NCBI GenBank assembly: GCA_023415575.1
Contig: JAEZKF010000036.1
Location: 1-47,197, forward strand
Source of the DNA: Bacillota bacterium
GTDB taxonomy: Bacteria > Bacillota > Clostridia > Oscillospirales > Ruminococcaceae
DNA: 47,197 bases
Direction: 5' to 3'
This document shows positions 41,402-47,197 of the stretch, in pieces. Both the position numbers and the translations under genes were made by a program. The notes beneath the pieces were generated by a model. It worked only from the letters and a program-made list of their open reading frames with translations, ran no database searches and was not told the DNA's origin. Within the stretch, counting starts at the first letter, position 1. Each line of letters begins with the position of its first letter.

Positions 41402-42793
41402 ATGGATGCAAGGATAGAAGGGTTTTTCAAAAGCAGTGCGGGAAAACGCATCTGCTTTGTGGGCATAGGGGTCTCCAACACCGATGCCATGCTGATGTTT
41501 GCACGCAAGGGAGCGATTGTCACCGCGTGCGATAAGAAGACCAAAGAAGCGCTGGGCGATACCGCCCAACGTTTAGAAGATGCGGGCATCACCCTCAAGC
41601 TGGGGAAAGGGTACTTAGACAACCTGTGTGACTATGACGTTGTCTTTCGCACGCCCGGTATGCGCTACAACACCCCGGAGCTTGAGCAGGCCCGCGCAAA
41701 GGGTGTTGTTATCACCAGCGAGCTTGAGGTGTTTTTTGACCTGTGCCCCTGCCAGATTGTCGCAGTAACAGGCAGCGACGGCAAAACCACCACAACCACT
41801 ATTATCAGCGAACTCTTCAAACAACAAGGACGCAAAGTGTTTTTGGGCGGCAACATCGGTATCCCGCTGCTCGCTGAGATTGAAAAGATATCCCCCGACG
41901 ATGTCGCGGTGGTGGAGTTATCCAGCTTCCAGCTGATCTCCATGCGTACCTCGCCCCATATTGCGGTGGTGACAAACCTTTCTCCCAACCACCTGGATAT
42001 GCACACCGATATGCAGGAGTATGTCGATGCAAAGAAGAACATCTTCCTGCACCAGAACGGCTTTTCCCGTACCGTGCTCAACTATGATAACGACATCACG
42101 CGCTCCTTTATCCCCGAAACCCGCGGCGATACCATGCTCTTCTCACGCAAGGCAAAGCTTAGTCGCGGTGCCTTTATAAATGACGACGGCTTCTTGTGCA
42201 TGGCGGATGAAAAGGGCGTACACGAGCTCTTTCATCAGGATGCTATCAGGATTCCCGGCGGCCACAACGTCGAGAACTACTTAGCCGCCATCGCCGCTAC
42301 ATGGGGATACATCTCCTTAGAAAATATAGAGTATGTTGCAAAGACGTTTTCGGGCGTTGCCCACCGCATTGAGTTTGTGCGTGAGCTTGATGGTGTACGC
42401 TGGTACAATGACAGCATCGCGACCACACCATCGCGGACTATTGCGGGACTGCACGCCTTCCCCCAGCCCGTTATCGTGATTGCGGGCGGGTATGATAAAA
42501 AGATTCCGTTTGCCCCGCTTGCGCCCGAGCTTATTGCACACGCAAAGCTTGCAATCCTGCTCGGCGACACCGCACCCGCCATCCGCGATGCAATCACATC
42601 CCACGAGCATTACCGCGAGGGCGCACCCGAGATTGTCATGGTGGCCTCGCTTGAGGAGGCGGTTCAGGTAGCCCGCCAAAAGGCGGGAGCGGGAGACGTT
42701 GTAACCCTATCGCCCGCCTGCGCTAGCTTTGATATGTTTAAGGACTATAAGGTGCGTGGCCTGCGCTTTAAGGAGCTAGTCAACGCGTTGTAA
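41402..42793 (+). CDS. murD: UDP-N-acetylmuramoylalanine--D-glutamate ligase
   Basis: This 463 aa protein is MurD, which adds D-glutamate to UDP-MurNAc-L-Ala in the cytoplasm. The N-terminal Rossmann part has FVGIGVSNTDA. The ATP-binding loop is GSDGKTT (residues 124-130; the more common form is GTNGKTT). VVELSSFQL and NLSPNHLDMH follow, with the latter holding the conserved histidine. The carbamylated-lysine region is VLNYDND-like, and the C-terminal Mur ligase domain has GVAHRIEFVRELDGVRWYNDSIATTP. GGGAGGAC lies upstream of ATG 41402. It stands outside a dcw cluster, between ricT and two M42 peptidases. Confidence 0.94.
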   Translation: MDARIEGFFKSSAGKRICFVGIGVSNTDAMLMFARKGAIVTACDKKTKEALGDTAQRLEDAGITLKLGKGYLDNLCDYDVVFRTPGMRYNTPELEQARAKGVVITSELEVFFDLCPCQIVAVTGSDGKTTTTTIISELFKQQGRKVFLGGNIGIPLLAEIEKISPDDVAVVELSSFQLISMRTSPHIAVVTNLSPNHLDMHTDMQEYVDAKKNIFLHQNGFSRTVLNYDNDITRSFIPETRGDTMLFSRKAKLSRGAFINDDGFLCMADEKGVHELFHQDAIRIPGGHNVENYLAAIAATWGYISLENIEYVAKTFSGVAHRIEFVRELDGVRWYNDSIATTPSRTIAGLHAFPQPVIVIAGGYDKKIPFAPLAPELIAHAKLAILLGDTAPAIRDAITSHEHYREGAPEIVMVASLEEAVQVARQKAGAGDVVTLSPACASFDMFKDYKVRGLRFKELVNAL

Positions 42794-42823
42794 TCCGGTT
42801 TTTAAAGAAAGGGAACAAAGGCT

Positions 42824-43849
42824 ATGATTAAAGAGTTGATTGAAGACCTTACCCGACCTGTCGGCGTATCGGGCGACGAGGGCGAGGCGGCCAAAACCGC
42901 GTGCTCTTTGCTTGCAGCCTATGGCAAGGTGCGCATCGATGCGCTCGGCAACGTAGTATGCACCGTAAAAGAGCCCTGTGAAGGAAAGCCTCATATCCTG
43001 CTTGATGCCCACCTTGACCAGATTGGGCTTATTGTGCAGTCCATCGATGACAAGGGCTTTGTGCGCGTCACAAGCTGCGGCGGGGTAGACCGCCGTGTGC
43101 TCATGGCGTCGGATGTTACAGTATACGGCAAGGAGCCGGTATTTGGTGTAATCTGCAGCAGCCCGCCCCACCTTTCGGCGGACGGCGACGACAAAAAGGC
43201 CCCGAAGCTTGAGGATATCGCAATCGATGTCGGCCTTACCAAAGAGCAAGCCGAAGACCTGATTGCCCCGGGTGACCGTGTGGTTCTCCACGGCAGGGTA
43301 GATACCCTTTCGGGCGGGCAGGTTGTCTCCCAAGCGCTGGACGACCGTGTAAGCTGTGCCGCCATCCTGCGGTGTCTTGCCCTGCTTAAAGATAAAGACA
43401 TCCCCTGCGGCCTTTCGGTGCTCTTTTCCACCCGCGAGGAGGTCGGCGGGCAGGGTGCTGCCACCGGTGCCTTCTCTATCCGTCCCACCGAGGCGATTGT
43501 GGTGGATGTCAGCTACGCCTTTACCCCAGATTCTCCGCGCCACAAGTGCGGCGACATGGGCAAGGGGCCGATGATCGGCATCGCTCCCACGCTTTCGCGC
43601 GCAATCTCCACCCGTCTGTGTGAGCTGGCACAAAAAGAGGGCATCCCCTATCAGACCGAGATTATGGATGGCAAAACAGGCACAAATGCCGACCAGATTG
43701 TCATCTCGCGCGGCGGCGTGGCAAGCGGCATGGTGTCCATTCCCATCAAATATATGCACACCCCCATCGAGACGGTTCACCCCGATGATGTGGAAAACTC
43801 TGCCCGCCTGATTGCGGCATATATCTTAGATAAGGGAGGGGTGCGGTAA
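42824..43849 (+). CDS. M42-family metalloaminopeptidase 1
   Basis: This 341 aa protein is an M42 (FrvX/PepA-like) aminopeptidase. M42 enzymes form large tetrahedral complexes that trim peptides using two metal ions. Metal and catalytic positions are seen in LLDAHLDQIG (His-x-Asp), ALDDRVSC (bridging Asp), STREEVGGQG (catalytic Glu-Glu) and YMHTPIETVH (C-terminal His). VVDVSYAFTPD stands where many relatives have a different metal-ligand segment, with Asp retained. GAAAGGGAAC precedes the ATG. Its stop overlaps the start of a second M42 gene by one base, so two subunits are made together and may form mixed complexes. Confidence 0.92.
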   Translation: MIKELIEDLTRPVGVSGDEGEAAKTACSLLAAYGKVRIDALGNVVCTVKEPCEGKPHILLDAHLDQIGLIVQSIDDKGFVRVTSCGGVDRRVLMASDVTVYGKEPVFGVICSSPPHLSADGDDKKAPKLEDIAIDVGLTKEQAEDLIAPGDRVVLHGRVDTLSGGQVVSQALDDRVSCAAILRCLALLKDKDIPCGLSVLFSTREEVGGQGAATGAFSIRPTEAIVVDVSYAFTPDSPRHKCGDMGKGPMIGIAPTLSRAISTRLCELAQKEGIPYQTEIMDGKTGTNADQIVISRGGVASGMVSIPIKYMHTPIETVHPDDVENSARLIAAYILDKGGVR

Positions 43850-44874
43850 TGGTAGAGCTAATCAAAGAATTAAGCATCCTGCCCGGGCCCTCCGGCATGG
43901 AGGATTTGGTCAGAGACCGGATTATTAAAGAGATTGAAGGCCACTGCGACTATCATATCGATGCGCTTGGTAACCTTATCGCTTTTAAAAAGGGAAGACA
44001 AACCCCAAAAAACCGCACCATGCTTGCTGCCCATATGGATGAGGTGGGCTTTATCATCACCCACATCGAGGAGAGCGGCCTTTTGCGCTTTGCAAACGTA
44101 GGCGGCATTGATACCCGTGTGATTGTAGGCAAGCGTCTGCGAGTGGGCCCGAATAACCTGCTCGGTGTAATCGGCACAAAGCCTGTCCACCTTGTAAAGG
44201 GTGACGAGCGCGACAAGATGCCCGACCCCGATAGCCTCTATATCGACATCGGTGCTGTGAACAAGGACGATGCCCTGCGTCATGTTTCCCCGGGCGACTG
44301 CGCGATGTTTGATTCTGAATTCGTACAGTTTGGCGACGGACTGATTAAGGGCAAGGCGCTTGATGACCGCGCCGGCTGCGCTATTATGATAAAGATGATA
44401 AAGTCTCAGCTTGAATACGACACCTATTTTGCATTCAATGTGCAGGAGGAGGTCGGGTGCCGTGGGGCGGTAGCAAGTGCTTACTCGATTAAGCCTGACT
44501 GTGCTATCGTGCTTGAGGCCACTACGGCTGCCGATATTGCGGGTGTTGCGTCCGAAAAAGAGGTCTGCTGTCATGGAGATGGGCCCGTAATTTCCTTTAT
44601 GGATAAGGGCACTGTATATGACCGCACCCTGTACCGAATGGCGTTTGAGGTAGCCCGTGAAAAAGGAATCCCCTGCCAGCCCAAGCGGCTTGTCGCAGGA
44701 GGCAACGAGGCAAGTGCCATTCATAAATCCCGCGCCGGTGTACGCACCCTTTCGCTTTCAATGCCCTGCCGCTACCTGCATTCACCGGCATGCGTGCTCA
44801 GGGTGTCGGATATCGACGCAACGTATCAGCTAGCCGCAGCCGCCGCTGAGCGGATGTGTATGGAGCAGTGGTAA
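43849..44874 (+). CDS. M42-family metalloaminopeptidase 2
   Basis: This 341 aa M42 paralogue has the same length as its upstream neighbour. It has AAHMDEVGFI (His-x-Asp), ALDDRAGC, VQEEVGCRG (Glu-Glu), VLEATTAADIAG and RYLHSPACVL (His). It is closer to the family norm at the fourth metal-ligand segment than paralogue 1. In archaea and clostridia, paired M42 genes often encode enzymes with different residue preference that assemble together. That could apply here but is inference. It is coupled to the first gene through TAATG and followed by a GNAT gene 58 bases later. Confidence 0.93.
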   Translation: MVELIKELSILPGPSGMEDLVRDRIIKEIEGHCDYHIDALGNLIAFKKGRQTPKNRTMLAAHMDEVGFIITHIEESGLLRFANVGGIDTRVIVGKRLRVGPNNLLGVIGTKPVHLVKGDERDKMPDPDSLYIDIGAVNKDDALRHVSPGDCAMFDSEFVQFGDGLIKGKALDDRAGCAIMIKMIKSQLEYDTYFAFNVQEEVGCRGAVASAYSIKPDCAIVLEATTAADIAGVASEKEVCCHGDGPVISFMDKGTVYDRTLYRMAFEVAREKGIPCQPKRLVAGGNEASAIHKSRAGVRTLSLSMPCRYLHSPACVLRVSDIDATYQLAAAAAERMCMEQW

Positions 44875-44932
44875 GGATATGTTGAATTTTGACTTTGAAA
44901 GAAGGGTATAGCGGGTAACAGGGGGAAAGCAA

Positions 44933-45730
44933 ATGGTTCGCATTGTAGACAGAAGTAACGAGCAGGATTTTTTCAGGGTGCTCTCCAGCAACCCCTTGTT
45001 TGGTGCATCTATCCGCTCCAACTACGAGGTGTACGGCTCGGATGAGCGCTACCTTTCGCTCTGGCTTGTATACGATGAGCAGGCAACCCCGCACATGGCT
45101 GTCCAGTATTACCACGAAACCATAACCCTATGCTGCTCGCCCGAGGATACAGACAGTACCTTCTTTGCGTCCTTTCTCACGATTGCCCCCCACTGGCGGT
45201 CAATCATCGGCCCTGAGCGCATGCTGCTAAGCCTGCCGTCCCGAATTACAGACGGAAGAAGGATGCGCACAGGCAGCGTGATGGTGCTTGAGGGAAAACC
45301 GGTTTCCTTTGACCCTCCGGCGGGCGCAAAGCTCACAAACAGCCCTAATCCCCACAAGCTGTTTGCCCTTTTGGGTGAATGCAGCGATGAATACCGCTTA
45401 CGCGCCGATTACTATTTGTGGTACACGGACCTCTCCTACCGCATGCGACACGGCGGAGCGCGGGTAACCGCACTCAAGTCGGATGGCATCTATGTAAGCA
45501 CGGCAAGCGCCTTTATTTCGGATAAAACCGCCGTCATCCGCGATGTGTGCACCCTTTCAGATAAACGCAGGCGAGGCTACGCAAAGGCTGCTGTCAGTGC
45601 GTTGTGCAGCTCGTTGTACGATGACGGAATATGCTCCTATCTGCTAAGCGTATCGCCTGAGGCGGATGCCCTATACCATTCCCTCGGCTTTCGGGTGCAG
45701 AGCATTTGGGGTGCGCTGTATAACAACTAA
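44933..45730 (+). CDS. GNAT-like acetyltransferase with N-terminal extension
   Basis: This 265 aa protein has a C-terminal GNAT domain from about residue 175: AVIRDVCTLSDKRRRGYAKA contains the acetyl-CoA loop RRRGYA, and SVSPEADALYHSLGFRV is the closing motif. The first 170 residues look like a degenerate second GNAT fold without recognisable catalytic motifs. Two-domain enzymes of this kind occur widely in Bacillota with unknown substrates. AGGGGGAAAG precedes the ATG. It lies between the M42 pair and the YnbB-type PLP gene, all on the same strand with short gaps, so they may share a transcript. Confidence 0.8.
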   Translation: MVRIVDRSNEQDFFRVLSSNPLFGASIRSNYEVYGSDERYLSLWLVYDEQATPHMAVQYYHETITLCCSPEDTDSTFFASFLTIAPHWRSIIGPERMLLSLPSRITDGRRMRTGSVMVLEGKPVSFDPPAGAKLTNSPNPHKLFALLGECSDEYRLRADYYLWYTDLSYRMRHGGARVTALKSDGIYVSTASAFISDKTAVIRDVCTLSDKRRRGYAKAAVSALCSSLYDDGICSYLLSVSPEADALYHSLGFRVQSIWGALYNN

Positions 45731-45760
45731 GAAAAACCTGGAAAGGCTTGAAAATAAAGA

Positions 45761-47017
45761 ATGAATAACAATCCGTTTTCCATCAATCCGCAGACGCTTG
45801 AACTCGCCCGTCGGGCAGAGCTTGCCTGCGCGCCGATTTTTGAAGGCATAGAGCGCCGTGCGGAGTATGCACAGATGAAGGTGCAAAAGGCGTTTTACGA
45901 TAACCGCGTGAGCGAGGTGCATTTTGTACCCAGTACCGGCTACGGTTACGGCGACCTTGGCCGAGAAACGACGGACAAGGTGTTTGCGCAGATAGTCGGG
46001 GCAGAGGGTGCCATCATTCGCCACAACTTTGCATCAGGCACCCATGCGTTGAGTGTTGCCCTGTTCGGCGTGCTGCGCCCGGGAGACCTGCTGCTGAGCA
46101 TCGCGGGCTTACCTTATGATACCCTGCAGGGAGTTATCGGCATCCGTGACGCAGGCGGCGGTTCCCTCAAGGACTTCGGCGTGCGCTACGAGGAGATTTC
46201 CCTCCTGCCAGACGGCAGCCCCGATTACGACGAGATTCTAAAACAGGCAAAACGGGCAAAGGTCTGCTATATCCAACGGTCACGCGGATATGCCCTGCGG
46301 CCGTCGCTCACCATCGAGGTCATTGAGAAGATGTGCCAAACGGTGCGCGAGACAAACCCCGATGCCATCATCATGGTGGATAACTGCTACGGCGAGTTTG
46401 TAGAGGATAAAGAACCCACCCAGGTGGGCGCAGACTTGATTATCGGTTCGCTGATAAAGAACCCCGGCGGCGGCATTGCACGCACGGGCGGCTACATAGC
46501 AGGTAAAAGCGACCTTGTCACCCTGTGTGCGAACCGTCTTTTTGCTGTGGGAACAGGCAGGGAGGTGGGCTGTACACTTGGCAACACCCGCGAACTGCTT
46601 ATGGGCCTGTTCTTTGCGCCGAATGTCGTGGCAAGTGCCCTCAAAACCGCTGTGCTCGCCGCGCGGATGTTTGCGGATATGGGCTTTGATGTCTACCCGA
46701 CCTTTGACCAGCCGCGCACCGACATCATACAGGCCATTACACTCGGCAGCCCCGAGCGGGTTAAGGCATTCTGCGGCGGCATTCAAAAAGGTTCGCCCAT
46801 AGATTCCTTTGCCGTACCCGAGCCGTGGGATATGCCTGGATACAAGGACCCCGTTATCATGGCGGCGGGCGCGTTTACGATGGGCGCATCCATCGAGCTT
46901 TCCGCCGATGCCCCCATGCGTGAGCCGTACGCGGTGTGGATGCAGGGGGGCCTTACCTATTACAGCGCAAAGCTCGGTATTCTGCTTGCTGCTGACGCCG
47001 TACGCGCGTGCAAATGA
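45761..47017 (+). CDS. YnbB-type PLP enzyme (methionine gamma-lyase/aluminium resistance family)
   Basis: This 418 aa protein matches the family labelled aluminium resistance protein or methionine gamma-lyase family, with YnbB in Bacillus. It has the N-terminal STGYGYGDLGR block (residues 58-68), RHNFASGTHAL (87-97), VDNCYGEFVE (206-215) and the PLP lysine Lys233 in SLIKNPGGGIARTGGYI. The fold is type I PLP and the reaction is not well established. Cleavage of a sulfur amino acid is inferred from relatives. An AAAGG-type site precedes ATG 45761. It is the last intact gene; an IS3-family element begins 55 bases after its stop. Confidence 0.92.
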   Translation: MNNNPFSINPQTLELARRAELACAPIFEGIERRAEYAQMKVQKAFYDNRVSEVHFVPSTGYGYGDLGRETTDKVFAQIVGAEGAIIRHNFASGTHALSVALFGVLRPGDLLLSIAGLPYDTLQGVIGIRDAGGGSLKDFGVRYEEISLLPDGSPDYDEILKQAKRAKVCYIQRSRGYALRPSLTIEVIEKMCQTVRETNPDAIIMVDNCYGEFVEDKEPTQVGADLIIGSLIKNPGGGIARTGGYIAGKSDLVTLCANRLFAVGTGREVGCTLGNTRELLMGLFFAPNVVASALKTAVLAARMFADMGFDVYPTFDQPRTDIIQAITLGSPERVKAFCGGIQKGSPIDSFAVPEPWDMPGYKDPVIMAAGAFTMGASIELSADAPMREPYAVWMQGGLTYYSAKLGILLAADAVRACK

Positions 47018-47072
47018 CCAATACAGGGAAACTCCCATTCTAATATCAAAAAAAGAACCCCCTTGGCCGTAG

Positions 47073-47197
47073 TGAACCGCCCCGAGATTAGTGGACATGA
47101 ATAAAAAGCTCTCCTAATGTAGGGTGGAAGAGTCAAGCAATAAACTGGCATCGCAATTCCAGCGGTGTCAGTTTGGTTTTAGTCTGAATGCGCTGGT
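47073..47197. mobile_element. IS3-family insertion sequence, right part cut by the window edge
   Basis: From 47073 the sequence starts TGAACCGCCCCGAG and continues to GTGGACA at 47097, the form of an IS150/IS3-type terminal inverted repeat beginning with 5'-TG. Within the element the transposase C-terminus is coded on the minus strand. The element continues beyond the window, so its other end, length and target duplication cannot be seen. Confidence 0.75.
47133..47197 (-). CDS. IS3-family transposase (OrfB), C-terminal fragment
   Basis: Read on the minus strand from the window edge, codons give QRIQTKTKLTPLELRCQF followed by IA and TGA (plus-strand 47133-47135). This is the characteristic C-terminus of IS3/IS150-group OrfB transposases, next to the DDE catalytic domain that lies outside the window. 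The stop is 36 bases inside the proposed terminal repeat, as usual for these elements. The fragment has no defects in the visible 20 codons. Confidence 0.85.
   Translation of the reverse strand, partial: QRIQTKTKLTPLELRCQFIA

Noticed and set aside
42776..43780. 334-codon open frame on the minus strand opposite the first M42 gene
   Set aside because: It lies wholly opposite a clear M42 gene, has no family resemblance or ribosome site, and long antisense frames are common in this codon usage. The same applies to antisense frames at 43870-44724, 46280-47098, 23595-24482 and 13995-14714.

Overview
The window looks like chromosomal DNA of an anaerobic, moderate-GC member of the Bacillota, most likely class Clostridia (Oscillospirales-like). 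The clues are strong GGAGG-type ribosome sites with frequent GTG and TTG starts, Gram-positive LexA boxes at uvrB and uvrA, a decayed CD3324-family gene, a rubredoxin, FemX, and a decarboxylase/darA/holB/ricT block resembling the yaaO-yaaT region of Bacillus. No rRNA, tRNA or CRISPR array was recognised. The species is inferred, not read.

Left part (1-6663): the downstream end of a nitrogenase-like operon. It encodes a NifX-type cofactor carrier domain, a short NifB-type radical SAM protein, an O-acetylhomoserine sulfhydrylase, an SsuABC/TauABC-like importer and a NifH-type iron protein with both [4Fe-4S] cysteines. It closes at a hairpin shared with a convergent lipoprotein gene. The sulfhydrylase and importer point to a methylthio-alkane-reductase-like sulfur salvage system rather than N2 fixation. 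The D/K-type catalytic subunits would have to lie left of position 1.

Middle-left (6677-21374): a set of independent units. These are a large lipoprotein, a PNPOx-fold flavoprotein behind a structured leader, a CPBP membrane protein, a GNAT enzyme, a decayed region with a frameshifted CD3324 gene, SOS-type uvrB and uvrA, a rubredoxin, an APC permease, and a tandem-MerR regulator next to an ABC-2 exporter.

Centre (21409-35018): the most unusual locus. Two divergent operons share a 320-base control region. Leftward are an RhaT-like permease and a BtpA/SgcQ TIM-barrel protein. Rightward are a BMP-type nucleoside ABC importer (four genes), two PfkB-fold proteins that both carry Asn where the catalytic Asp is expected, two SIS-domain proteins and three YjbQ (UPF0047) paralogues with unequal loss of the family histidines. 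A DeoR-family gene closes the locus. It reads as an uncharacterised import-and-breakdown route for a nucleoside-like or N-linked sugar compound.

Right part (35437-47197): mostly housekeeping. It holds FemX, an Orn/Lys/Arg-type decarboxylase, a GNAT enzyme where tmk would be expected, the c-di-AMP receptor DarA, HolB, RicT, MurD, two tandem M42 aminopeptidases, a second GNAT protein and a YnbB-type PLP enzyme. The window ends inside an IS3-family element whose terminal repeat and transposase C-terminus are visible.
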